DNA of 64,000 bases from Paenibacillus algorifonticola (GTDB lineage: Bacteria > Bacillota > Bacilli > Paenibacillales > Paenibacillaceae): assembly GCF_000971975.1 (NCBI RefSeq), contig NZ_LAQO01000025.1, positions 91,442 through 155,441 of the forward strand, written 5' to 3'. Position numbers and translations under genes: made by a program. Shown here piece by piece: positions 17,229 to 25,053 of the stretch (position 1 is the stretch's first letter; the number at the start of each line of letters is the position of its first letter). The notes under the pieces are model-generated. The model was not told the DNA's origin and did no database searches. It worked only from the letters and a program-made list of their open reading frames with translations.

Positions 17229-17417
17229 GTGCAATTGGATTGGAGGCTGGTACCCATGTTCACCTATCGGGAGAAGCTGTACATGCTGAAGACGCTGAAG
17301 CAAAACAAAGCCAAACGTTTATTCGGCTTGCGGAAGCTGCCGCCTGAGCATCAAGCTCTCGTCGACAAGCTGGAGCAAATGGTACGCAACGAACAGGTCA
17401 ACAAGGCGCATCTGTAG
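17229..17417 (+). CDS. Small basic protein of unknown function
   Basis: 62 residues from a GTG at 17229, eight bases after GGAGG; the frame stays open upstream to 17061, but that part overlaps yunB and lacks a ribosome site. The product has two helices rich in K, L and Q (REKLYMLKTLKQNKAKRLFG and HQALVDKLEQMVRNEQ). I do not recognise the family. It precedes another hypothetical gene in the same direction by 49 bases. Confidence 0.5.
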   Translation: MQLDWRLVPMFTYREKLYMLKTLKQNKAKRLFGLRKLPPEHQALVDKLEQMVRNEQVNKAHL

Positions 17418-17466
17418 CCAGCGCCCTTTACGCTAAAATAAACTGGATTCAACGATGGAGGAAATT

Positions 17467-17952
17467 ATGCTAACTTTTGAACAAAAGCTTGAAATCATTA
17501 CGTCCTTCCCCGAGCTGGAGCGCAGCGATGTGTCGCTGGGACGCGTTAATTTTCAATATGCGGGCAGCGTGTACGACCGCAAAAATGTCGTCTACCACCT
17601 GCATCCGAACGGCAACGGTTTTGTTTACGCCGCCCTGCTGGACGGCTATGACATCGACGACAAGGGCCTCGTCAACATTCGCAGCCTGGATGAGCCTGCA
17701 CTTCGTACGTTAATTGCCGAAGCGATCAAATCGCTATCGTTCAAGCCTGAAGTGCCGCTTACGAGAGCGCAGCGCAGAAGACAGCGGGCCAATTCCGATC
17801 AGCAATGGGTTAACGAAGACTCGCAGACGCTTCAACTGAGGTTCGAGGAAGATACATGGATGATTTACGAAGGTATGAATTTGGAAATGGCGTTCGAAAC
17901 CTATGAAGAGGCTGTCGAATATTTGGAAGAGGAAGGCTTTTCGCGGGAGTAG
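17467..17952 (+). CDS. Conserved-looking hypothetical protein
   Basis: 161 residues from the ATG at 17467 with GGAGG five bases upstream. The N-terminal half has an alpha/beta pattern (ERSDVSLGRVNFQY, VVYHLHPNGNGFVYAALLDGYD), then a basic linker (RAQRRRQRANS) and an acidic C-terminus (FETYEEAVEYLEEEGFSRE). No family recognised. A terminator follows 40 bases later. Confidence 0.7.
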   Translation: MLTFEQKLEIITSFPELERSDVSLGRVNFQYAGSVYDRKNVVYHLHPNGNGFVYAALLDGYDIDDKGLVNIRSLDEPALRTLIAEAIKSLSFKPEVPLTRAQRRRQRANSDQQWVNEDSQTLQLRFEEDTWMIYEGMNLEMAFETYEEAVEYLEEEGFSRE

Positions 17953-17991
17953 CCGCTTGCCTGCCTTGCCAGTTTCTTTTTCAAAAAAGCT

Positions 17992-18028
17992 AAAAAAATA
18001 CCTTCAGCAACGCTGGAGGTATTTTTAG
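17992..18028 (+). terminator. Rho-independent terminator
   Basis: AATACCT and CAGC arms pair around an AAC loop, with A-run and T-run flanks; likely works in both directions. Confidence 0.8.
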
Positions 18029-18116
18029 TCTTATTCATATAAAGAAAGATTACTAAAAAGTTCAGATAAATCCTTCTGAAAATCCGGCTATTTTTGATAG
18101 TTCTTGAGGTGGTTTT

Positions 18117-18584
18117 ATGCTTATAGAAAACGAGATAGGCTACCGTATTCCAATATACATAACAAAAATGAGTTTAGATGATGTAAAAGGAATGCGACCA
18201 AATTGGACACCAGGTTTTAACTGGCGATTGTACTTTCAGATGGGTAATGTCGAAGTGTATAAAATCTGTGTCATCGATTCGGATCAAATAGAGGGTGCCA
18301 TAGCACTAGAAAATCGTGGCGATCATGAATGGATACACTTAATTGAAAAGGCACCACATAATCGTGGAGCAAAAGAAAAATATAAATTCGTGGCCCACCA
18401 TCTATTTGCTTATGCTGCTCAGCGACATATTGAGCAAGGTGGTGACGGATTTGTAGCTTTTGAAGCAAAAAGTGGACTTATTCATCATTACGTCAATGAA
18501 TATGGTGCTGTTTCTATGGGCAGCAGTCGTATGTTTATTCCTAACGTTGCTGGGCATAACCTTATTAGGTTATACTTGAATTAA
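18117..18584 (+). CDS. GNAT-like small protein
   Basis: 155 residues, GAGGTGG upstream of the ATG. The order of elements (QIEGAIALENRGDHEWIHLI, an RGAKEKYKFVAHHLFAYAAQ helix, FVAFEAKS, LIHHYVNEYGA) resembles an N-acetyltransferase fold with an acyl-CoA-binding helix in the usual place, but no clear Q/RxxGxG/A loop is present. The gene is AT-rich compared with its neighbours and is followed after 16 bases by a 64-codon gene. Acetyltransferase activity is a guess from fold pattern only. Confidence 0.6.
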   Translation: MLIENEIGYRIPIYITKMSLDDVKGMRPNWTPGFNWRLYFQMGNVEVYKICVIDSDQIEGAIALENRGDHEWIHLIEKAPHNRGAKEKYKFVAHHLFAYAAQRHIEQGGDGFVAFEAKSGLIHHYVNEYGAVSMGSSRMFIPNVAGHNLIRLYLN

Positions 18585-18600
18585 AGGTGGTGGATTTCAA

Positions 18601-18795
18601 ATGAACGGCAGCGGCAGCAACTTTGTAAGAAGCTCCGGCAGAGGACGCATAGATATAGCAGACACTCGTTTCAATGTTTATGAAGTCTCCCCGACTATAC
18701 CCGGACCGAAAGACGAACAACGCGATAAAGAAGTTAGCGAAGCCATTGAAAAGTGGAAAAATTCGAATAGTAATTGTGAAAAGCTCCGCCAATAG
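18601..18795 (+). CDS. Small hydrophilic protein paired with the GNAT-like gene
   Basis: 64 residues, with GGTGG upstream. The N-terminus is glycine/serine rich (NGSGSNFVRSSGRGRIDIAD) and the C-terminus a charged helix (DEQRDKEVSEAIEKWKN). No family recognised. The last codons and the TAG stop lie inside the operon terminator hairpin, so gene end and transcript end coincide. It forms a two-gene unit with the preceding gene. Confidence 0.6.
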   Translation: MNGSGSNFVRSSGRGRIDIADTRFNVYEVSPTIPGPKDEQRDKEVSEAIEKWKNSNSNCEKLRQ

Positions 18796-18808
18796 GCGGA
18801 GCTTTTTT
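18781..18808 (+). terminator. Rho-independent terminator overlapping a stop codon
   Basis: AAGCTCCGCC pairs with GGCGGAGCTT around AATA, then T6. The TAG of the small gene begins in the loop. Confidence 0.9.
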
Positions 18809-18846
18809 ACAATAAAAACAGTAATTATCTCACTCATCTATTATCA

Positions 18847-20772
18847 TTAATACGCCTCGAGCTCGCGCTTTGGCAGCATACGCACGTATTTATCAGATAA
18901 GCTCATCAGCTTCATAATATAATCGTAATCCCCGCGGTATTGCTCAAATTTCGGAACCGGCTCCATCGTATCGAGCGATACGGCGGTACCGTCTTCAAAG
19001 CCTTTGCCGGGAACGAACAAAATATCATTGTTGAAAAATGATCCGCTCGGCAAATAATAACGCATCCCCAGCACATTCCGATTGATGTTCAACAGATCAT
19101 GGCCAAACAGCGTGGCGCCCGATTGCGCCGGCTTAAGACCAAGCAAATTAGCAATCGTCGGCATCATATCCAGTTGTCCGCCGACCTGCTCCACTACCTG
19201 CCCTTTCCCACCCTTGGCGCCGCCCGGCATATGGACGATAAACGGAATATTAAAGCGGCTGAGCCGTGCATCATACGTCATGCCAAGCTCCGTCTTGAAT
19301 TGCTCGGGATCGATTTTGTCAGGCTGCAGGCCGAAGTGGTCGCCGTACATAACCAACACCGTATTGTCCCACAATCCCTGCTCCTTAAGCTTGTTAATCA
19401 ATGTGCCAATGGCGTAATCGGTATAATGAATCGATGTCAAATAGTCGCCAAGTTGAGTGCCTGCAAGCGAATCCGGCAGCGTTAGTGTTACGCGGTCAGC
19501 CGGCACTTTAAAGGGAAAGTGGCTGGACGTTGTAACGAACTGCGCGTAAAATGGCTGCTTCATCTCAGCAAGCTTTTGGGCCCCGACCCGGTAAAGCTCC
19601 TCATCCGAGGCGCCAAAATCATTAAAATGGTCATTCGTATAATAAGGCTTATCGTAATAAGCATTAAAACCGAGCGCCGGGTACAACTTGTCGCGATCCC
19701 AGAACGTCACGTTATTAATATGGAAGGTAGCTGTATCATAGCCTTGTTCCTCCAATAGCTTCGGAAGGCTTGGGAACGCACGGTCCCCGTACCCTTTTGA
19801 CATCGCTTCGCTGCCAACCGGATAAATCGACGTATTCGACATAAATTCGGCATCCGACGTGTTGCCCTGGCCAATTTGCTGATAAACATGAGGAAAATAA
19901 TAGCCCTCATCTGCCAGCTGATTAAGTGTCGGCGTAATTTCCTGTCCGTCCACCTTAAGGTGAATCGGAAAGTTTTGGAAAGCTTCCATTTGCAAGACAA
20001 TTAGATTTTTACCTGCTGCCTTACCAAATTGAACAGGCTGCTTGGCCACTTGCTTGCCTTTCGCATCCTTATTTGGTCCCGTATCAGCATAAGGATAGCT
20101 CGCTTGCAGCTGATTAATTTCAGCAATCGTTTCTGGCAAGCTGCCGGTTTCGGTCTCGATGGCTTCACTGCCAGCCTGCCAAGCCGCAGATGCTTGAAAG
20201 CCGATAAACCCGAGATTTTTTGCCCGCTCCAGTTCATTTGCAATCGTTTGATCCATATAAACCTGGCGGCTGAAAAACGATGTACTTACGATTAGAATGA
20301 CAAGCAGCACCGACACTCGTCCCATACGTTTGTATTCATACACTTTCCGTGTACGAAAACGCCTTACCGCATACACCGCCAGCCAAATCGCCACATCAAG
20401 AAAATAAGTGAAATAGACAGGCTGGATTAACGTCTGAATACTTGCCCGCACTTGACCGACTTGATTGATCGATTTAAGCACATTATACGTCGGCACCGAG
20501 CCGTAATAATCAAAATAAACCGTCGAAGCAAACAGCAGAAGCGAAAGCAACGCATTAACGAGTAAAAAAATAGCACCTTTGCGCTTGCTAGGGGCAACCA
20601 GTTCGAACAGCAATAACACGCCTAGCAGGCCTAGGCCATCCATCGCCACATCTCTAATGGCAATGGTATCAAAAATAAAATAGCGAAATAACGCCAGCTT
20701 GATCAGCAGCGCTGCATAAACAAGTAAAAAAGGCGACCGCTGCTTATTTTCCCCAAACATCTGTTGCTGCAT
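18847..20772 (-). CDS. LTA synthase family membrane sulfatase-fold protein
   Basis: About 641 residues from the ATG at 20772 following GGTGAGG. Five N-terminal membrane helices lead to a large extracellular sulfatase-fold domain. Metal and nucleophile motifs are present: MEAFQNF, QGNTSDAEFMS with the threonine nucleophile position, DRDKLYPALGF, and MYGDHFG near the C-terminus. Family enzymes move glycerol-phosphate from phosphatidylglycerol to lipoteichoic acid, or act as primases or phosphatases; which of these applies cannot be told here. It sits alone between two terminators, with the YhgE-like gene upstream. Confidence 0.88.
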   Translation of the reverse strand: MQQQMFGENKQRSPFLLVYAALLIKLALFRYFIFDTIAIRDVAMDGLGLLGVLLLFELVAPSKRKGAIFLLVNALLSLLLFASTVYFDYYGSVPTYNVLKSINQVGQVRASIQTLIQPVYFTYFLDVAIWLAVYAVRRFRTRKVYEYKRMGRVSVLLVILIVSTSFFSRQVYMDQTIANELERAKNLGFIGFQASAAWQAGSEAIETETGSLPETIAEINQLQASYPYADTGPNKDAKGKQVAKQPVQFGKAAGKNLIVLQMEAFQNFPIHLKVDGQEITPTLNQLADEGYYFPHVYQQIGQGNTSDAEFMSNTSIYPVGSEAMSKGYGDRAFPSLPKLLEEQGYDTATFHINNVTFWDRDKLYPALGFNAYYDKPYYTNDHFNDFGASDEELYRVGAQKLAEMKQPFYAQFVTTSSHFPFKVPADRVTLTLPDSLAGTQLGDYLTSIHYTDYAIGTLINKLKEQGLWDNTVLVMYGDHFGLQPDKIDPEQFKTELGMTYDARLSRFNIPFIVHMPGGAKGGKGQVVEQVGGQLDMMPTIANLLGLKPAQSGATLFGHDLLNINRNVLGMRYYLPSGSFFNNDILFVPGKGFEDGTAVSLDTMEPVPKFEQYRGDYDYIMKLMSLSDKYVRMLPKRELEAY

Positions 20773-20811
20773 AAACCTCACCACTCTCTCGCATTCCACG
20801 TTAATATAACC

Positions 20812-20846
20812 AAAAAAAGAAGCCATCAACACGTGATGGCCGCTTC
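20812..20846 (-). terminator. Terminator-type hairpin between the YhgE-like gene and the LTA synthase gene
   Basis: On the minus strand GGCCATCA and TGATGGC pair around CGTGT and are followed by a seven-T run. It lies 100 bases after the YhgE-like stop and 40 bases before the LTA synthase start, so it may end the upstream transcript or act in the leader of the downstream one. Confidence 0.7.
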
Positions 20847-20944
20847 CTGAATGATAATTGTTAAGATTATATTAACGCATTTGGGCGTTGAATGAAAGAG
20901 GATGTTCCTTCCGATTATTTCGTTTCATTCATCCTGCTGCTTCA

Positions 20945-23035
20945 TTAAGCGGTAATGGCTTGTATTTCTTCATTTTTGCCAGTCTGGCGAAAGAAATACA
21001 AGAAGGTCAAGGCGAGCGCAATAATCGCAAAAATGCCTAATATCAACATTTGCTCGCGCATAACCATATAATCTCCGCTTGCTACAATCGCTTTGAAGCC
21101 GATAATGCTGTGTGTCATGGGCAGCCAAGGGTTCACCTTCTGCATCCAATCCGGCAGCATCTCCAGTGGAAACGTTCCTGCGCTTGAAGTGAGCTGCAGG
21201 ATCATCAGCAGGATGACCGCAAAGCGCCCCGGGTTGTCAAGCCATGTGACGAGCATTTGTACAATCCATGTAAAGGTCAAGCTTGTAATAATCGTGAATA
21301 GGAAAAATAATGGCTTGCTATGAACTTCGAGCTTGAGGACGTATAGCAAAACCGTGTCCGCAATGATCGATTGCAAGAGACTGACCATTGTAAACGTCAT
21401 CGTACGGCTCACAAAACGCTGCGTAGGTGTGGCATTAGCAATGCCAGACTCTCTCAGAGAGAAAACCGTAGTAAACACGAGCGCCCCCATAAACAGCGCC
21501 AGTGATAGGAAATAAGGCGTAATGCCCAGCCCATAATGGCTTAGCTTATGATCGGTGTTTTCCGTAATTTTGACTGGAGCAGCGAACATGCTAACCGTGC
21601 TGTCGCTGGATTGCACTTCAGACGATTTACTCGCTGCTTCATTTAATTGGCTCGCGAGCTCGCCCGATCCGTCAACAAGCTTTACGGATCCGTCGGCAAG
21701 CTGACCTGCACCATCGTCAAGCTTTTTGGAGCCATCGGCCAAATCGCTAACACCGCCGTTCAGCTTCCCAAGCCCCGTTTGAAGCTTTGCAGCGCCGGCT
21801 TGCAGACTTGAGGCACCTTCTGCTGTTTTCTGGCCACCTGCCGCAGCTTCCTTCATTTTGGTGCTGAAGGTATGCAGCCCTTGAGCGAGCTCCTGCTGTC
21901 CGCCGCTAAGCTTTGCTGCTCCGTCCAGCAGCTGCTTCTGCCCTTTCGCAAGCTCCGTGCTGCCAGTCAGCAATTGCTTTTGTCCGTCATGCAGCTGCTC
22001 GCTGCCGGACGCCACTTGGCGGCTTGCCGCCAGCAGCTGCGCCAGCTGCTCATTGCTTTGCAGCTCCGGGCTGCTCGCCACGAGCTGCTCCAAGCCGCTC
22101 GCGACTTGGCTTGCACCGGCCGCAACCTGCGCGCTGGCCTTCTCCGAAGCCGTCAGGCCAGCGGATAATTTCCCGCTTCCAACGCTTGACGCTTGCAAGC
22201 CAGCTTCAAGCTTCGCAGCGCCATTGCTTGCGCTGCTAGCCCCTGCGTCCAGCTTGGCAGCGGCCGCAGACAGCTCATTCAGCCCGCTCGCCAAAGTCGC
22301 GGTTCCCGACTTCAGCGTGCCCGCGCCTTTGGCAAGGTCGCTCGCGCCACTCGCGAGCTGCTTCACGCCTACCTGAACGTCCGCTGTGCCACTGGCCAGC
22401 TTGTTCAAATTCGTTTTCAGCGTCGTAATGCCTTCGCCTAGCTTGCCTGCCCCATCTTGAAGCTCCGTTGCACCGGAGCCCGCTTTCCCAAGGCCATCGG
22501 AAATTTTGTCGATTTGTTCAAACATGCTGCGCGTATAGGCTTCCGTAATTTGCACCGACAGCTTCGACTTCAGCTCTTTTATTGCGCTGCTGCCGATTTG
22601 TGCGCCTACAAAGTTATAATCGCTATTCGGTTCAAAAATAATTTCCGCCTGCTTCGGCTCAGCCTCTGTCAGCGTCGCCGCATCCTGCGAAAACTGCTCA
22701 GGAATCGTTATCGTCATATAATAATGATTATCGCTTATTCCGCTTTTTGCCTGCTCCTGCGAGACGAATGACCAGCTAAAGTCATTGTTTTTCTGGAGCT
22801 CTCGGGCAAAATCCTCGCCAATATGCAGCTGCTTGCCTTCATAGTCTGCCCCTTGGTCGAGATTAACAACCGCTATTGGCAGCTTGCTCGTTTGTCCGTA
22901 AGGGTCCCATGACCCTTCTACTAGAAAACTGCTGTACAGCATCGGCAGCAGAGCAACCCCCGCTAACGTCAGCAGCACCATCGGCTTCTTGCCAAGCAGT
23001 TTCATTTCCTTCCAAAACACTTGAAATACACTCAT
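20945..23035 (-). CDS. yhgE: YhgE/Pip-family membrane protein
   Basis: About 696 residues from the ATG at 23035, ten bases after AAAGGA; a TTG seven codons earlier lacks a site. One N-terminal membrane helix, a large extracytoplasmic region with more than twenty GAxxLxxG-type heptad-like repeats (LASGASDLAKGAGTLKSG, for example), then five C-terminal membrane helices of ABC-2-like type. This is the YhgE/Pip architecture, found in phage-infection proteins and in type VII secretion settings; the general role is unclear. A TetR gene lies upstream on the same strand, as in B. subtilis yhgD-yhgE. Confidence 0.87.
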   Translation of the reverse strand: MSVFQVFWKEMKLLGKKPMVLLTLAGVALLPMLYSSFLVEGSWDPYGQTSKLPIAVVNLDQGADYEGKQLHIGEDFARELQKNNDFSWSFVSQEQAKSGISDNHYYMTITIPEQFSQDAATLTEAEPKQAEIIFEPNSDYNFVGAQIGSSAIKELKSKLSVQITEAYTRSMFEQIDKISDGLGKAGSGATELQDGAGKLGEGITTLKTNLNKLASGTADVQVGVKQLASGASDLAKGAGTLKSGTATLASGLNELSAAAAKLDAGASSASNGAAKLEAGLQASSVGSGKLSAGLTASEKASAQVAAGASQVASGLEQLVASSPELQSNEQLAQLLAASRQVASGSEQLHDGQKQLLTGSTELAKGQKQLLDGAAKLSGGQQELAQGLHTFSTKMKEAAAGGQKTAEGASSLQAGAAKLQTGLGKLNGGVSDLADGSKKLDDGAGQLADGSVKLVDGSGELASQLNEAASKSSEVQSSDSTVSMFAAPVKITENTDHKLSHYGLGITPYFLSLALFMGALVFTTVFSLRESGIANATPTQRFVSRTMTFTMVSLLQSIIADTVLLYVLKLEVHSKPLFFLFTIITSLTFTWIVQMLVTWLDNPGRFAVILLMILQLTSSAGTFPLEMLPDWMQKVNPWLPMTHSIIGFKAIVASGDYMVMREQMLILGIFAIIALALTFLYFFRQTGKNEEIQAITA

Positions 23036-23090
23036 CCAGAACACGTCCTTTTTCAATATGCTAATCTATGCTGCTTATATATTGAACCAA

Positions 23091-23113
23091 TGACCATTTC
23101 GGTAAATTGGTCA
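23091..23113. promoter_or_regulatory. 23-bp palindrome ahead of the YhgE-like gene, likely TetR operator
   Basis: TGACCA and TGGTCA sit at the ends of a 23-base element, 56 bases upstream of the start. A palindrome of the same length with TGACT/AGTCA ends lies ahead of the TetR gene. Shared length and half-sites suggest one repressor. Confidence 0.6.
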
Positions 23114-23161
23114 ATTTTTCTCAAAAAAATAGGCATCGCCGTCTTGCTCTGACTTTGCCCA

Positions 23162-23746
23162 TTACTTCACCGGATCAGCTACAATGCCATATGCGATAAA
23201 GGAAAGCATATTTTGTTTAATCTCATCCTTGCTCAGCGGATCGCTCAGCTTGTTCCACTCAGACGTCAAGCCGATATACAGCCGCAAAATCATAAATGCG
23301 GCAATCGCCGGATTACAAGGCTTCACCTCGCCATTGTCAATCGCCCGCTCAAGCTGCTGCCCCAGAAAGTCCAGCGCGAACTGCTCCATTCGGCGGATGC
23401 CCTCAAGCGCCTGAACCGTTCCAATGTCTCGAACCTCCTGAGAGAGCTTCACTGCCAGCTCATGGTCGGAGCGAAAATCGAGAATCGAATCAAGCACATT
23501 AAACAAATTGTCGACAAACGCCGCGTCCTGCTTCGTTCCCTCCCACATAATGCTTTGCAGCTCTGCAAATGCTTTGCCGAGAATTTCCTCAAACAACTCT
23601 TCCTTCGTCTTGAAAAAAGTATAAATCGTCCCTTTGCCTACATTTGCGATTTTGGATACGAGATCCATCGTCGTCGCTTTATAGCCAAACTGTGCAAACG
23701 ACTGTGTCGCCGCTTCCAAAATCAATGTTTTGCGATCAATTGCCAT
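23162..23746 (-). CDS. yhgD: TetR/AcrR-family regulator (YhgD-like)
   Basis: 194 residues from the second ATG (23746), eight bases after GGGAGG. The N-terminal helix-turn-helix is typical (ILEAATQSFAQFGYKATTMDLVSKIANVGKGTIYTFFKTKEELF), shown here in its key parts: AQFGYKATT, VGKGTIYTFF, KTKEELF. The C-terminal helical domain would bind a ligand. It precedes the YhgE-like gene on the same strand, and matching palindromes stand ahead of both, so it probably represses both genes. Confidence 0.87.
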   Translation of the reverse strand: MAIDRKTLILEAATQSFAQFGYKATTMDLVSKIANVGKGTIYTFFKTKEELFEEILGKAFAELQSIMWEGTKQDAAFVDNLFNVLDSILDFRSDHELAVKLSQEVRDIGTVQALEGIRRMEQFALDFLGQQLERAIDNGEVKPCNPAIAAFMILRLYIGLTSEWNKLSDPLSKDEIKQNMLSFIAYGIVADPVK

Positions 23747-23808
23747 CCCCATAACCTCCCTTGCAAAAAGCTTTACAACCGTCTATTGATTGGCTTAATG
23801 ATCAAAAA

Positions 23809-23831
23809 TGACTAAAATTCATTTTCAGTCA
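23809..23831. promoter_or_regulatory. 23-bp palindrome ahead of the TetR gene
   Basis: TGACT, AAAA and TTTT, AGTCA arms form an inverted repeat about 63 bases upstream of the regulator start. It matches the element at 23091-23113 in size and half-site, and suggests autoregulation. Confidence 0.6.
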
Positions 23832-23914
23832 ATTGGTCATAAGTTAATTTAACACAGACGATTCAAAAGCACAATCTTTTTTTCGAGCGTTTTTTAGAGA
23901 AATGATTTCGAGCG

Positions 23915-24382
23915 TTATTTCGCCGCCACTGCGCGCTGCTCCGCGACATTTTTAATATAAAGGTTGCGTTTTGTCAAAAATACCCGCATGTAGCGCTCCA
24001 GAAAAAGCGCATCCGCAAGCTTGCCCAGCAGTCCCAGGGGCGAGGCATAATCGAAAGTATCGATCATTAATGTTCCGTCGCCAGAGATGATAAATTCATG
24101 GGAATGGTAAAAATGCTTAAACGCCCCGCCAACCTGCTCGTCCACAAAGAAGTGTGGAGCCTCCATCGCGGAAATTCGGGCAGTCAGCCGCTGCTTGATG
24201 CCAAAATGCACAGCTTCCCACGTCACCGTCTGCCCTAGCTCAATTAACCCCTGTGTAACGCCGCCAATCGCGCGTTCTTTTGTCTGGGAAGTCGATTCCG
24301 CATGGATATCAATGCTGCGGGCCAGATCAAAGCATAGCTGGGCGGGCGCCTTTATGTAAAGCTCAGTCCTTATAATCGGCAT
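23915..24382 (-). CDS. SRPBCC-superfamily (START/cyclase-like) protein
   Basis: 155 residues, GAGGTG upstream of the ATG. The helix-grip fold pattern is clear: beta start RTELYIKAPAQLCFDLARSIDIH, central LGQTVTWEAVHFGIKQRLTARI, and a long C-terminal helix (ALFLERYMRVFLTKRN). Such proteins bind small hydrophobic ligands; ligand unknown. A close relative lies at 38386-38841 in the AT-rich array. It is divergent from the DUF4395 gene. Confidence 0.82.
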   Translation of the reverse strand: MPIIRTELYIKAPAQLCFDLARSIDIHAESTSQTKERAIGGVTQGLIELGQTVTWEAVHFGIKQRLTARISAMEAPHFFVDEQVGGAFKHFYHSHEFIISGDGTLMIDTFDYASPLGLLGKLADALFLERYMRVFLTKRNLYIKNVAEQRAVAAK

Positions 24383-24543
24383 TCTTCACCTCAACACTCG
24401 CTTTATTGTAGCTAAAATATAGCATCTTTATAGTCCGGTTTAAAGCTGCCTGCCATTCGACTATACAAAATATTTGTGTTGCTCAAATTTCAACTAACAC
24501 ATACAATAATACCAAGTAAGTAAATTGGAATTAGAGGTGAACG

Positions 24544-24966
24544 ATGATGCGTGAAGTGCCTATGCGCTATGTAAAAGCGAACCAAGTCGGGATCGTGATT
24601 TTTGTTCTTCTCTCCTTCGTCTTCAATCAGCCCTTGCTATTGGGGATATTATGGATCATTCAAGTGGTTGGCCTTGCTTCCGCGGGGAAGCTTAATCTTT
24701 TTGTACGGATCGCGAAGCTGATTTTAAAAGAACAGGGTACGGAAACGCAAGCGGCTGAGCTTCAGCGATTCAACAATGTGCTGGCTGTGCTGTTCCTTAC
24801 TTTGGCGCTCGCATCCGCAGCGTTTGGGTGGGACATTGCAGGCTATGCATTCTCCATTATGCTGCTGCTAGCCGCTAGCGCCGCCTTGCTCGGCTATTGC
24901 ATTGGCTGCACCGTTTATTTTTGGTACAAGCAATTCCGCGCAGGCCGGAAAATAGGCGGCATTTAG
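24544..24966 (+). CDS. DUF4395 membrane protein
   Basis: 140 residues, with GAGGTG upstream of the ATG. Four hydrophobic segments and the typical closing motif GYCIGCTVYFWYKQF identify DUF4395. The family is often encoded near thiosulfate/rhodanese or thioredoxin-type genes, none of which is seen here. Function unknown. The conserved cysteine of IGCT is present. Confidence 0.8.
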   Translation: MMREVPMRYVKANQVGIVIFVLLSFVFNQPLLLGILWIIQVVGLASAGKLNLFVRIAKLILKEQGTETQAAELQRFNNVLAVLFLTLALASAAFGWDIAGYAFSIMLLLAASAALLGYCIGCTVYFWYKQFRAGRKIGGI

Positions 24967-24999
24967 CCACCACTGCAAGCAGCAATAAACAGCAGCAAT

Positions 25000-25051
25000 A
25001 AAAGGATCTCCATTCCAACTGCTATCCAGCAGTGGAAGGAGATCCTTTTTT
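25000..25051. terminator. Bidirectional terminator
   Basis: AAAAGGATCTCC pairs with GGAGATCCTTTT, with an inner ACTGCT/AGCAGT stem. A-run and T-run flanks let it serve the DUF4395 gene and the convergent arabinofuranosidase gene. Confidence 0.9.
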
Positions 25052-25053
25052 AT

